NCBI RefSeq assembly: GCF_021730395.1 | Contig: NC_069378.1 | Coordinates: 44,529,001 to 44,593,000, forward strand | Direction: 5' to 3' | DNA from: Mercenaria mercenaria | Taxonomy: Eukaryota; Mollusca; Bivalvia; Venerida; Veneridae | Length of the DNA: 64,000 nt | Shown here: positions 34,601-47,400 of the stretch, in pieces | How positions within the stretch are numbered: the first letter of the stretch is position 1 | Layout of the letters: each line of letters opens with the position of its first letter | The notes under the pieces: model-generated | What the model saw: the letters and a program-made list of their open reading frames with translations, nothing else | The model's database searches: none | Told to the model about the DNA's origin: nothing | Made by a program: the position numbers and the translations under genes

Positions 34601-37455
34601 CACTTTCTTTCTACGAAGCTGAGGTAAAAACTGTTTATTGTTAAAACCTATACTCTCGCATTATTTTAAAGATTCCCATTCTAAGCTTTAAAGACTGAAC
34701 GACTATTTGGAACAACGACATTAGATGTAACGTGCAAGATTATTAAAAATGAACTTTTTAAAATTCCGATTTTCCTTTTGACAAGAATATATCAAAGTAA
34801 AAAGTATAAAGAATGTTTGTTTTATTAAAGTTTAAAATCCTATTTCAACGTAAAGATGGAGGTTAAGCAATGTTTGTGGTTTCTGAGCCGGAACTAGCTT
34901 GTTCTCCGCAAGTAAATGACAGCTTCGCCACATAATCTGGAGGCGGTATTCTGCTGATACGCACGGGCTAACAGGAATGATATTTAGCATTGTATGGTTT
35001 TAACTCTTGTGCTGTAAGTCGCTTGGACAGCTGAGATTTATTTGACGCTTTTTATTTTTCAATCTATATAGCATTATTGCAACCAACACAATGGTGGCCA
35101 CCTTGTCCATATAAATGATCAAGTAGAAAATCTTTTCATTAAAGACGAGCTGCGATCAATAAAAGGTACGTGTTACGTTGTTTCCAAATAAAATGTAGGT
35201 GCCTCCATTTATGTTCATACACATTCTTTTGTCTGTGCGAAACCGTGGTAATTCCATGATAATTATTTTAAGTAAAAGTATTCTTTACTTTGAGATAATT
35301 TTTAACATATTATAAAGAGAAACACCAGACATTAATGATCCTTTTTATGAACAAATGATTAAATACAAGTTTGGTTTTGATAAATCTCAAATGCAACCAT
35401 CACATCTCAGATATTATATTGTTTTATTATTACTCTACTATTTATAATTTTTTACTGATGTTTACAGTTTACGTATTAAATAATCATCAACAGCTACAGG
35501 CCTGAAACAAGTTAAATTGTTACGTTACGTATGTTAACTAATAGGTAGAATGTAGTGCAAGTTTTAGTTTATTTTATGTTATATTGCTATATTCTATAAG
35601 TAACTGCTTTTCAGTAAATCGTTGTTCTATAAGCTAGAAATAAGAACGCAAGAAATATAAAAAATATATAACAAATAAAATATTATTATTTGTTTTAATA
35701 TAGCTGACGACACATGGATAGGTCTAACAGATGAAGCTACAGAGGGACTATGGGAATGGTATGACACAAAAACCTCTCCTACATTTACAGACTGGAATCC
35801 AGGAGAACCAAATTCTAATAGCGGTAACGAAGACTGTGCGGCAACAAAGACAGACCTAGACTTCCGGTGGTACGATGGAGTCTGCTCGGACAAGAAAATA
35901 CCTTTATGCGAAATCACGTACGTACACTTACTGATGTTTACTTTTTGAAATTACATACGTAGGGTCGGTTTCGCATATCCCGTACCATGCCAATTTAACC
36001 TCACTTCATTGACTCATTGGTAGGAAAATCAAACCCTAAGGTTACTTATATCTACAAATTAAAGATTTCACTAAAATTTGCCAACATTTTTATGGGCGTT
36101 TTTATTAAAACATTTTATCATAACTTATTAACTTTAAATACAAAAAAGTCTCATCAAATGCATTTAACTAAAAAAATCAATTGTGTCTTTTGTTAAGAAC
36201 TGCCAATTTTGTAGTGGTTATATAAATTTATGCTATGTAGTACAATCGAAACTTCTCATATCAAACTCCTTATTCAACAAACCTGTTTATTTTATGTTTA
36301 CATAGATGCCATGTAATGATTGGTCATTTATTCAAAAACAATTTGGGCATAAGATGCTTTTTTGTATCAATATATGGCAGTTTGAACCCCCCCCCCCCCC
36401 ACACACACACCCACACCACCCCCACAAAAAAACAATAAAAGTAAAATAAAACCCAGCATAAAGTACATGTAGCTAACAATGAAGAATATTAATTTTGTAC
36501 ATATCTAAAGGCCCTGTGTCAGTCATCATTCTTTCAAAACATATGTTTTTGTACTATACAGCGATAAATTAATAAAAATTATATCTTTTTTTCTTGGTTA
36601 GTACCTGAATACCGTGAAAAACTTACAATATTAAAACTATGTGTGGAAATTTAGTTCGTATCAAAATTGTGTTTAAATCTGTCACTCCTCTGTTTAAATA
36701 ACAATTCGTGTCTGATAATAAACGTAGATACAAAAGGAGGAAAATGTAAATCAGTACTTCATTAACAGTACAAAAAGTCAGTTTTGTTAAAAGATTCATA
36801 CTTATTTAAGAAAGCCTCTATATACGAGGATTAATCCAAAATTAGTGTCACTGGAGTCATACCAAACGTGTTTAAGAAAAGAAAACAACAAATTCCTACC
36901 CAAGTATTTTTAACTATTTGCAATACTTTAAATTTTTGAAAATATCACAAAAAAATATTGCTTACTGATCGAGATATCGATATATACATAAAGCATGGTA
37001 ACGATCACCGTCAAACGTTATTGACGTTAGAAACTGATATTTTTTTCACTAAGCAGTTAAAAAAACATAGCACTACACAACAGTCTTTAACCTTAAGAAT
37101 GCCAATATTGTTTTCACGGTTGACTGCTGAAAGACATAATAATTTCATATCATTTACTTTGTTATAATTTTAATATCAGTTGCAGATTGTCTTTGCCTGG
37201 TCATTTTGTTCTGTTTATGAAAGTAACACTATTTTTGTGTGCGGCGAAACGCCGTCAAGGATGAACTTTGAAGTTTTGTCCATTTAAAACGATCAACCCT
37301 AGGATATAAAAGTTACCCATGTAATCATAATTGAATAAGCGTTCATCTTGAAACAATTTCATTAATAATAAATTACTTCTGGACCAACCCTCGTATTTTT
37401 CAGTAAAATTGTTACGCTTCTATCTTTCAGCGGCGAGACTGATGTGATTGGATGA
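28662..37455 (+). CDS. secreted single-domain C-type lectin
   Basis: Five coding exons: 28662-28716, 34523-34623, 35072-35165, 35704-35917 and 37431-37455 (489 nt, 162 aa plus stop), in frame across all GT/AG junctions. Residues 1 to about 22 are a signal peptide (MAYQGSVIAIAISLLFFQ). The rest is one C-type lectin domain: CPDRW start (extra N-terminal cysteine pair), GSCYLF, HYCNQHNGGHLVHI, WIGL at 88-91, EPN at 118-120, NEDC at 125-128, and GVCSDKKIPLCE. EPN is the motif linked to mannose-type, Ca-dependent binding. The usual second motif WND reads WYD here (139-141), so calcium and sugar binding may be altered. An acceptor (TTTCAG) 11 bases before the ATG suggests a 5' UTR intron. The 5.8-kb first intron carries a 4.3-kb TIR element. 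Likely an extracellular pattern-recognition lectin (family knowledge plus inference). Confidence 0.88.
29950..30500. repeat. dispersed repeat, second copy
   Basis: Shares GAAAGCACAGAGCACC, GTAGGCCCACA, AGAAGCTGTAA and CCAACAAGTACAT with 7050-7340, and AGTAGGGCACCGTT with about 59610 kb-region words. Inside the 4.3-kb TIR element. Confidence 0.5.
31141..31540. repeat. cryptic repeat of GCAAGCTT/TTGCGCAA words
   Basis: About 400 bases dense in CTTGCAA, TTGCGCAA, GCAAGCTT and TCGCAATC words. Most are palindromic or in both orientations at irregular 10-30 base spacing. Overlapping open frames on both strands here are side effects of the repeat. Confidence 0.6.
32342..32686 (-). pseudogene. relict OTU-like transposon protein
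   Basis: A 114-codon open piece. VADLFPLVLANYTKRNVIFYT recalls the OTU-peptidase-like domain found in transposon proteins of molluscs and cnidarians, followed by a basic tail. The upstream minus-strand sequence (about 33.0-32.69 kb) continues the likeness with stops. Assignment rests on pattern memory only. Confidence 0.3.
36387..36437. repeat. C tract followed by CA repeat
   Basis: Fourteen C bases followed by ACACACAC and interrupted CCCA units, in the last intron of the lectin. Confidence 0.85.
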
Positions 37456-37491
37456 TGTTGTTGGAGCTCATATGTTCTTGGTATTTTGTAA

Positions 37492-37497
37492 AATAAA
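37492..37497 (+). other. poly(A) signal of the C-type lectin
   Basis: AATAAA 37 bases past the stop codon, within a GTAAAATAAAGTG context. Confidence 0.65.
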
Positions 37498-40400
37498 GTG
37501 TATTAGTTGAGTATAATGTTGAGTAGTATTCTCGTTTTGTCTATTAATCCAATAAACTATTTAACATGTGGTGATGTTGACTCCGCTTTTCTGTGCCACT
37601 TTTTATGTTTATGGCATTTGAAAACGGTTAGATGCACTTTTGTTTGGTCGTGTTAACCGATGCAAAAGAACCATACATGTGATTCCCTGTGACCAGCGTG
37701 ATGTTGCATTTTGTATGCCAATGCCTTGATGGACTACAATGTCTGGACCCACTCGAGATAAAAAAACACATATTGAACTCTGTCAAAATTGTGTTTCGTG
37801 TTGTCATCAATAAACGGATTTACTATCGTGTTGGCAGTTAATTTTCCGCTGATCATGTGCTTCCATTGAGACACACGACGGCGGAGAAGTAGTAATGTTG
37901 CGCAACTCAGAATGCCTCTACCGTTCAAAGATAAGTGAATGAGTCTTATTTAACGGCGAATTGGCACACACAGGTCATATATTGCAGAGCGTGTCGTCCG
38001 CACTCACAGGTTCCTATATCCGAGTCCTCAAAAATTTCCAATAAAAAACTAGTAATATCTTGGGCATCACCCAAGTTTCAAGCATGCTTCTGGCTATTTG
38101 CTTGATACATATACACCTGTCGCTGAAGAATAATGTACCTTTCGAACATTCGCACAACCAAGATACCAGTGTATCTAACGTAGCCACTGACTGTCCCAAG
38201 ATCACACGAGAAACCTGACATACTGTTGACAAATATACCGGTATCGTGTCAATTTGCCGAGTTATTTTTGAAAATCTTAATGTTTTAATAACTTACAGAC
38301 CCAGGTACGGGTTAACATTTCTAACATATGTATATTTTTACCACTAATATATCAAACTTTCTGGTAAACATTGGATCATTAACTGTTACCATGAATTAAA
38401 AGTATAAACTTGACGCGGCTTGCAAATGATATCGTACTGAAAATAAGGCGAATTGATTTTTAACGCAAAACATAATATGGGCAAAAGTTAAGTTCCGATT
38501 TTATTCCATAAGCTGTCACTACACCGTGATGTATCTTTTTACATCAACAAGTTCCATAAATATTTTGCCTTTCCGTTTGTATTTTACTAAATTCGGAAAT
38601 CTGGTAATTTTACAAACATTTTCACAAACTGAGTCTGAAAGCTGAAATGCTAATCTAAACGGTTTGTAACTAATATTGTATACCCCTTTTCAAATTTAGG
38701 GGATTATTCGTTTAACAATAAAATTGCAAACATTCTATCAAGTACAATAAAAACTAATTTTAAAATCCACGGAGACACTTTATCAAATTTTCGCATACAA
38801 GTCTTTACATTCCAAAACTGTTGTTGTGTCATCAAGTGATCCCCCTTTGATTCATAGGCGGGGTAAAGCGGGCGAAGAATACGCTTTATTTCGACAAATA
38901 TTAATCGGGCATTTGAAAAGTTTCAGAAACTGAGACATGCCTACTTGTAACAATAATGATACCATCTTTCAAATACCACATAAAGGAACATTTATTCGAA
39001 AGCATCTCTCTTACAAAATAATAGTTGCAACCGAACAAACATCATGCACAAATGCTTCTAAATAGAAAATAAAGTAGCTATGATTTCAATTGTATGATGG
39101 GAACACTGCTTTTAAAAGAATGTTGTTACATCAAATATACCGAACATTTAAAGGAAGACACTGAATTTATTGATAGGCATTGTATTCTATGTGCACGAAA
39201 CATCATTGTAAAAAGAAAATCAAAATATGTTTTAAGATCTGCTCTCCAATCGACAGCCATCATGAAAAATTGTTAGCTTTTTGAACATATCCTGCTATCT
39301 TGAAACTTTATTTTGATTAAGTATACAGTCTCAACTAGATAATTAAATACCAGTAACAGAGTATGGTGTTTATTGTTTGGTGGCTCGTTTATTCATGTTT
39401 GCACCTGTACTAGAGCAACAACACGACAACACGATAAATTTGTGTTTTCGCCCTCCGCAATTACAAGGACACGACATCACGAGTAAATGACAATTTTTTT
39501 TCCGTCATGTGGTCGCCCTAATTTATTGTTTTTTTATGCTGACGGATACGCCACGCAAAAACAAGAAAAGACACAGAAGCATTCTGTCGATTTGTCGTAA
39601 TGGCAGGGCACCGTCATAACAGGAAAAAGACAAAAGGTTTATTTTTTAATTTGTAGCTTGCCGTCCAGTGGAATGGCGATAATTTTTTTTAATTTGACAG
39701 ATGCAATATTGAGGTATTATCATCATAGCATGTAGAGATGTACATATGGTTTAATAGCAAAGCGTCTTGATGACTGAATTTGTTTTTATTAAATACTATT
39801 TAGCTCTCTTTTAGATATCAATATTTAATACATATTTTGTGCGTTTGCGCATGTCAGCCGGAAGGCAAATTACGACAGAATATATTCTTACCTTCTTCTT
39901 GTTGGTTGGCGCTAAGCAACATCACAACAGAAAGACACATGATATTTTGTCGTCTCCTTGTCCCACAAGCACGATGACGTGTCAGAAAAGAAGCCAACCC
40001 GACAGAGAAATTGGTATTGTCTTCGAAGCACCAGAACATCGAAACTGATCTGGCGTTGTGTCTTGTAGGGAGGGTTGAGAAGAACGGTGGGGGTGGGAGG
40101 TCGTGAACACGACAGTTCGACATTGCAGTAACGAGTCACCATAGTAACGAGAATTTCATTGTCAGTTAGTACGTTAGATCAGTGTGTACATGTACATTGC
40201 TACGATACCATTTATCATTTTACTCTTATCAGTTAAATATAGGATCGGTAGCATATGAGGACTGTGTTACAAATATACATAAATTTAACACGTTGGTAGA
40301 CTACATTGAACTATGAATAAAACACGTATGTATGAACGTTTTTAAAATACTACTTTAGAGGGCGTTGTATTTCTAGGGGATCCGAGCATGTCACTCCGTA

Positions 40401-40977
40401 ATATTTCAAATAGTGCAATCTGAGGTACAGTAGAAATAGCGTTGTATTTGTACCAATGTTATGTATTATTTTAAAGCAATTTAAAGTTTGTTAATTCGAA
40501 AGTCTTAAGTTGTCAATGTTCCAGCAATAATAATTACTATAGTAACTGATATATTTGCAAGCAAAGCAATCCTCTGCTTTCCACTAAAATGTCTAAATTT
40601 CAAGCGGTCAAAATGTATGCTCGCAGGATTTATAGCTGATGAATGGTATTCGGGGCATCGAATGTACCCGGCTGGATCCGCCCTTGAATCCACTGTAACT
40701 GTTCTAACAAGTTTTCAACTTTTAATTCATGGTAACAGTTTAAAATTTTATTTCATTTTTCATTTTTTTAAGGCGGTGTAATACGTTGAAGTTGGTGAAG
40801 TGATATTTACACGTTTTGAATGTTTTTATCTTTTCTAATTATCTTCAGAAAGTAGGTATTGAAAATACCTTAAATTTCTAAAAGATTTTCATAGTCTATA
40901 AACATAATCACTGATAATAAAATATACAAACATATAAAGATTTTAGCTGTCTTAAACTGGTCAGTTTCTATTTTCAG
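37498..40977. other. intergenic between genes C and D, no gene seen
   Basis: 3.5 kb. A GC-richer part at 39.4-40.15 kb has CCCTCCGC, GACACGACATCACG and GTCGTGAACACGAC words suggestive of a decayed repeat. The missing first exon of gene D may lie in the last part. Confidence 0.45.
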
Positions 40978-42624
40978 GCTCATTGAATACTTTACCTTCG
41001 CTTTTGACGATATTAGTATTTTGTAATACAGTGGCACGTAAGTGTTAATCGAATTTTGTTATATAAACTTAAGCATACACAATTATGTGTAGACGAGTGT
41101 TTAAGAGTTACGCTCATAATCCTTACCGTATTCAAAGAATTATACACTTTAACTTCGTTTCCGATGAAATTTTAGTCCTTTCACAAATGAAGAAAAAAAA
41201 AAATCACGGTGTCTTTGTTCAAATTCAGTGAGTTGGACTGTATAAAAATTGTATAATATATTGACTTTACATTATAACAGATGGTCATACGGGACATCGC
41301 AGGCTATTGATAGATGATAATGTACCTTGTCCATCGGGTCACTACTGTCCAAATGGTACCTCTTCGCCTCTTCCATGTCCAGTCGGAACGTACAACAACT
41401 TAATGCAACAAACATCATGTCGTGTCTGTCCAGCTGGTTACTTTTGTTCAGTAGAAGCTCTGACTATTGGGTCACGATGCCCTATAGGCTATTTCTGTCC
41501 TACTGGAGCATCTACACCTTCGCCATGTAAAGCCGGAACATATAATGCACTTACTGGACAGTCGGCATGTATCACATGTCCTGTGGGGCATCTTTGCCCT
41601 ACTGGATCAACTGCGCCTATCCCATGTAAAGCCGGAACATATGGCACCCAAACTGGGCAGTCCATATGTATCGCATGTCCTGTAGGATATTTTTGCCCCA
41701 CTGGATCAGAAGCGCCTAAGATGTGCCCAGCCGGGACATACAGTGGTAACAGAACAGAGCAGTCAACTTGCTACTTTTGTCCTGCAGGATGGTACTGTCC
41801 ACATACAACTGAGATTTATCATTGTCCGCATGATATGTACTGCCCAGTTGGGTCGGTAGCACCTACCATGTGCCCGGCAGGTACCTTTGTCAGTCCAACA
41901 GGACAATCCTGTGGCCCATGTCCAGTTGGATATTACTGTCCAACAGGAACCTCTCAGCCTATACCCTGCCCACAAGGAACCTACCAGAACAAATCCAGTG
42001 GAACAAGCATAGCAGAATGTATATCATGTCCGTGTGGAAAATATTGCAGTTCAACTGGCCTTTTCCAGCCAACAGGATATTGCAGTTCAGGTAGTTTTAG
42101 ACATATTTTTACATTAATTAGAATGTGTAGTACTTTTCAATATAAGTATGTATTATTGATTGTCAGTAATATTTTACACGGCATGACTCAACGCCAATTT
42201 CAACGTTAAAGTCCATGTTTTTCTACGACATATCAAAATATATGGCAACTAGGATACATTATACCCACTCTTTCATTTGTTTGCATTAATTAATAAATTA
42301 ATCGAATGCTGTGCCCGTATTTTCATTAAAAGCCTGAAGACATGGTTCCAAACCCTTGACCTATGTGTTAGAAATTTGACGCTCTACCCTCCAGCTTCCA
42401 CAAACGCCGACTTTACATTACACTGAGTAACATTTCAAATATTCATATTTTCGTCCATTATATTCAGATAAACATTGCAATGTTACAGCAATATATCAAT
42501 TTCTTCCCGCACAGGATATTACTGCACTGGAGGCGCAAGCAGTCAAAGACCAACAGACGGTGTGACTGGTGATAAGTGTTCTATAGATCATGCCTGCCCA
42601 AGTGGTTCTTGCAAGCAGATATGA
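40978..42624 (+). CDS. secreted Cys-rich protein with ephrin-receptor-like (GCC2/GCC3) modules; first exon not found
   Basis: Main exon 41281-42090 (269 codons) is followed in frame by 42515-42624, ending CPSGSCKQI stop. The main exon holds about nine modules of the form CPxGxYCPxG followed by CPxGTY, spaced about 30 residues; this resembles the Pfam ephrin-receptor-like / GCC2-GCC3 type also seen in SCUBE proteins. Modules 2 and 6 are shorter variants. Upstream, 40978-41037 is open between a TTTTCAG acceptor and a GTAAGT donor. It encodes a hydrophobic LPSLLTILVFCNTVA stretch that joins in frame, so it probably carries the signal-peptide core. It needs an earlier exon with the ATG, ending in phase 1, which I could not identify. 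AATAAA follows at 42694. Function unknown; a secreted matrix or mucus-type protein is a guess. Confidence 0.72.
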
Positions 42625-42693
42625 GAGGAACGCAATGTTCACTGACATGTACTGACATATTTTAATTCATATACCTGTATTAGCTGAAAATTG

Positions 42694-42699
42694 AATAAA
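42694..42699 (+). other. poly(A) signal of the Cys-rich gene
   Basis: AATAAA about 70 bases past the stop codon at 42624. Confidence 0.65.
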
Positions 42700-43630
42700 G
42701 TTCTTTATGACCCCATTCCCATTTTTTGTAACAGGAGGGGTGGTTGGCGCCTTAATTTGCCCCTGTCTGTACGTCTGTCCGTTCGATCGGTACATTCTTG
42801 GTTTTCAATTTAAATGAAACTTTGAAGAACGCTTCACATGTATAGGTGCTCTACACCAGAGTAAAGGACTTCGGACACTATCATATGCTTCTAGCCTACA
42901 TTTTGAATGCAAAATTCTCATTAAGTATTGAAACAATATCCAAATCGTTTCAAATCACATATAAACCAATGTGTTACTTAACATATTATAACAGAAACTG
43001 GTTTGTATCCATTCTTATCAAGATGTTTTTTTTTTATTTAAACTAGGCCAGGGTATATGTTTTTGAAAAAAATAAAATTTTTAATTTCCGTTAAAATATG
43101 ATGTCATCACTTTACGGAAGTTTCAAATATATGAATTTCAATAGAATAAAAGTGACAAAATCTGTTTATTTAAGGAAATTTTAGCATTTTAAGATAAAAA
43201 TCTTGTAAATGAATAAAAAAGGAAACGATTTTTTTGCAAACAACCTGTACTTGATTTAAACTTACTTTACTTTCTTATCTATACACTGTTCATAATGTAA
43301 AGTTATTGATGCATTACATGTGTGAATAGGAATGCTACAGATATGCATGTATAAGTGACCGGTCAGTTTTATTACAGTGGGCACTTGGTTATTCAAGTAC
43401 ATGTACTTGTCTGTATAGCTCTGTTATAAGTGATGGCAGATATGTTTGTTTGTTGTTGTTTTTTTTTCAACAGTATTTCAGATATATAACGGCGGGCAAT
43501 TAACCTAACCAGTGTTCTTCTATTCTGTACCAGTGCATACCTGTTCCCCGCATGTAACTGCCAACTTCCCCACAAGAATCAGAGGTGGAAGATGAATGAT
43601 TTCAGACACAATGTCTTTTATAAAATCGTC
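42700..43630. other. intergenic, no gene seen
   Basis: AT-rich. A CTGTCTGTACGTCTGTCCG stretch at about 42765 recalls the left parts of pearl-like elements but lacks the ends. Confidence 0.4.
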
Positions 43631-43637
43631 ACGGAGA

Positions 43638-43720
43638 ACATTCGCCTCGCCCAGGGCTCGAACTCACGACCCCGCGATCGGTAGATATGTGCTCTCTCTA
43701 TCGAGCTAAGCGGTTGGCCT
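43638..43720 (-). mobile_element. tRNA-derived SINE head
   Basis: On the minus strand: GGCCAACCGCTTAGCTCGA (A box), then GGGGTCGTGAGTTCGAGCCC (B box). The acceptor arms do not pair as in a working tRNA. The body was not delimited. Confidence 0.55.
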
Positions 43721-44264
43721 GATGGCAGATATGTGTGCGCAATATAACATTCATACTAAGAAAAGGCAGTCATCTTATCAAGGCCGTAGGGTTCTCGCAG
43801 TGGCACAGACAATATTGGACTAAAGCATGTAATAAAAATGTATCCGAAATGATAGTTCTTTGTGGAGCTTGCCTAAGGAAGCTGTATCGGAAAAAGTTAA
43901 CGCAGGATGAGTGTGACTGCAACCCCACTGTTCTGCAAATCAGGACTGAAGTTGTAGGCAACACGCATTCAAAATGTGTCATTTGTAGGGCTAAAGTAGT
44001 AGCAGGCCGCTGCATAAAAATTCCACCTGAAGCTCGGCTGGACTTTTTAGTTCGTTTTCTAGTCTAGCCGTATTTGTATATGCCATCTGCATGTAAAGCG
44101 ACTTGACACATCACTTTCATGGCATCACACTGAATGTTAAACCGTCACTGATATAACCTGCCAAGAAGCTACTGTTCTTGACCTATGCATCACAGGCATA
44201 TCAATGCCAAGCATTATTTCGGATGGATAGACTATAGTCAGGATCAGAGTAACTGTTGTACATA

Positions 44265-44454
44265 TTGGACAGAAGAGTGTGAAACAGGAGAAAAATATCG
44301 ATAGTGGTAACACACCAGGTAGTAAGAAATAGATATAGTGGTTTTAGATCTATAGTAAAAACGTGTTTATTTCGTTATAGAAAAATAAATAGATTATCGA
44401 TCATTCGTTGGTTTCTTCGTTATTTAATGTCGTGGAACTTTCTGACCAACATAA
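44265..44454 (+). repeat. 5' LTR of the BEL/Pao element
   Basis: Direct copy of 50928-51115: GGACAGAAGAGTGTGAAACA at the start and TTTCTGACCAACA at the end. The outer boundary is uncertain by a few bases. Confidence 0.75.
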
Positions 44455-47400
44455 AACTGGTAGCAGAGCGAGGTTTTTTGGACAATTGTAATGGGACTAT
44501 TATATCGTAACCAATTCGAAGCGTAACTTGAGTAGAAGTTCGGATAGTGCATAACAATAGAATTTCGGACAATGAGTGAAATAGAAGACGAGAGTGAGAA
44601 AATGGCGAAGCACGAAAGGGAAGTAAAAATTATGGAATTAAAAAAGGTTAAATCTCGAAGCAAGGCAGCCTTCACTCGAGCTAGAAATAAGCTGAAAGAT
44701 GAAATCAGTGAGGAGGCTGAAAAATTGTTATTGAAAGAGCTGTTAGACAAACTTGAGGTTGCAATGGATAATGCTATCAAGTCGATAGAAGAACTAAGTG
44801 ACGAGTATAAAATACAAGGAAAAACCAAAGAAATGATGGACACAATAAAAGAGATCGAACATATTGAGAAAGAATATGATAGTGTAATTCAAGAGTATCA
44901 CGAGTTTATAAGTGAAACAAATAGTAATAAATCTTCCAGCGGTGAAATGCCAGAAGATAGTGAATCAACAAAAAGCAACTTGATATTGATTTATCACGTC
45001 AAATGAAAAGGGTTTCTATCCCAGTATTCACAGGTATAAAGAGAGATTATGCATTTTGGAAAGCGGCTTTTACTGCCTGTATCGATAGCACAGAGGCAAC
45101 CGAGGAATACAAGTTTCTGCAAATGCGTCAATACCTAAAAGGCGAAGCACTAAAAGCCATTGAAGGTCTTGGACACTCCGCATTAGCAAACGAAAAGGCT
45201 AAAGAGAGACTTGAGAGAAAATTTGGCGGTGAACGGAGATTAGTGAATAAATTTATAGAAGAAATTGATAAATTCCCTGTAATCAGATATGAAAATGCAA
45301 AGTCAGTTGAAAGATATGCAGATTTGTTGGACATTGCATTAATAAATTTGAAAGAAAACGATGTGCAAGATATACACAGTGGTTTTATGTACCAGCAGTT
45401 GTTGAAAAACTCCCTGAAAGTATGATTTCACGATACCAAAGATGGCTTTATGAAAAAGATAAGAAGGAGTCTGTGGAAGCATTAAATGAGTGGGTGTTAA
45501 AGGAATCAGAATTTCACAACATTGCCATGGAAACTAAATGTGGATTGGATGGAAGCTATCAAAAGTCAAAAGAACAAAGATCCTTCTTCGTTAACAGTAA
45601 ACAAAGAGATTGTAAGCTTTGTTTTAAACCTCATGGAACGTGGGAATGCAGTATAATGAATAGACTTCCAGTAACTGAGAGATGGCAAAAGGCAAAAGAA
45701 TTAAGACTGTGTTTTCGCTGTTTAGGAAACAATCACACAGGCAGTAATTGCAGACGAATGAAGAAATGTGGTATTAATGGATGTCAAAAGACACATCACA
45801 GACTGCTGTACCAATCGGAATTGAACCCGCAAGCGTCATTATTCTCACCAGCAGAAATCCAAGAGAATACAGAACAAAATCAGAATGTTACACAGAGTCA
45901 GACATTTACAAGTACGCAAAATGGATATATAGCTCTTCGAACTGTTCCTGTAATTCTAAAGGCAAATGGTCGGGAAATAGTAATCAATGCTCTACTTGAT
46001 GATGGGAGCACTAAGACATATTTGAATGAAGATGTTGCTGCAGAACTCGGTCTAAAGTCTGTGTATGAAACAGTTGTGGTAAATACATTGAATGAAAAAT
46101 CTGTGAATTTTGAAACAATGTGTGTAAAGTACAAACTGTGCAGTATAGATAGACAAACTGAAATTGAAATGGAAGCATATACAACACAAAACGTAGCTGG
46201 GAATTTGAAACCGACAAACTGGTTTAACTATGCGAAGCGGTGGGAACATCTGAAAGGAATACAGTTTCCGTCGATTGAACGAAAGCCAAAAGTTGATTTG
46301 TTAATAGGACTAGATTATTTGGCATTGCATACATGTTTGCGTGAAGTTAACGGCCCAGTAGGATCACCATCAGCAAGATTGACTCCACTCGGGTGGACCT
46401 GTGTGGGACCCATACTTGAAAAAGAAAACGAAGTTAGTATGTTCACCTTTCACATCAATAGTGAACCGTTTGATTGTGAAATAAATGAAACATTGAGAAA
46501 ATGTTGGGAGTTGGAAAATGTTGAAACTGAACAAGTCATGTATATCAGTAGGGAAAATGAGAAAGTTATGAATTTGATGAAGAGTGAATTGCAGTATGAT
46601 CAAAAGCTTCATAGATATGAAGTCCCGGTGCCGTGGAAAGAAAACAAAAGTGAATTGTCAAATAATTACAACATGGCATATGATAGACTTAAAAGTAATG
46701 AGAGAAAACTGAATTCAAATATGGAACTGAAAGATTGCTATAGAAATACTATTGAAAAATATGAAGAAAAGGGCTACATTTCCAAATTGACAAATTGTGA
46801 AGCTGAGAAGACTAAGTGGTATTTGCCGCATTTTCCGGTCGTACGTCCAGACAAGGACACTACTAAAGTGCGCATTTTTTGATGCCTCTGCCAAATACAA
46901 TTCGCTTTCACTAAATGATGTAATCTATCAAGGCCCAAAACTGCAGAATGATCTATTTGAAGAAACCCTGTGGCCTTGATCTGTGACATTCAAGAAATGT
47001 ATTTACAAGTTGGTTTGTTTCCGCCAGATAGAGCATATCATCGATTCCTCTGGAGAGCGTCATCAGATCATCCGGTAGAGACATATGAATTCAGTAGACT
47101 TGTTTTTGGCGTAAATGTGTCTCCATTTTTGGCGCAGTATGTATCCCAGTTCAATGCCTTGCAGTATGCAGAAAAATATCCTCTCGCTGCTGAAACTGTC
47201 ATGAAATGTACCTACATGGATGATAGTATGACATCTGTTGAAAATGAAGTGCAAGGGATCAAATTGTATCAGGAACTAAATGAACTATGGGAAAAGGCGG
47301 GCATGAATGCAAGAAAATGGCTTTCAAATTCTACAGCAGTATTAGAACACATCCCACTCGAAAAGAGATCATCACAAGTCAACATGTCAGAAAGCCAATT

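Noticed and set aside
37734-37928. Tc1/mariner transposase fragment on the minus strand (FIDDN-like stretch)
   Set aside because: Only a few residues resemble the catalytic region and no inverted ends were found.
39839-40142. Overlapping frames of 69-89 codons at about 40 kb
   Set aside because: Frames on both strands in a GC-richer repeat-like stretch; no splice or family support.
41489-42094. Additional frames over the Cys-rich exon
   Set aside because: Shadows of the real plus-strand frame; periodic because the gene is repetitive.
43638-43720. A working tRNA gene on the minus strand
   Set aside because: Acceptor stem halves do not match; fits a SINE head.
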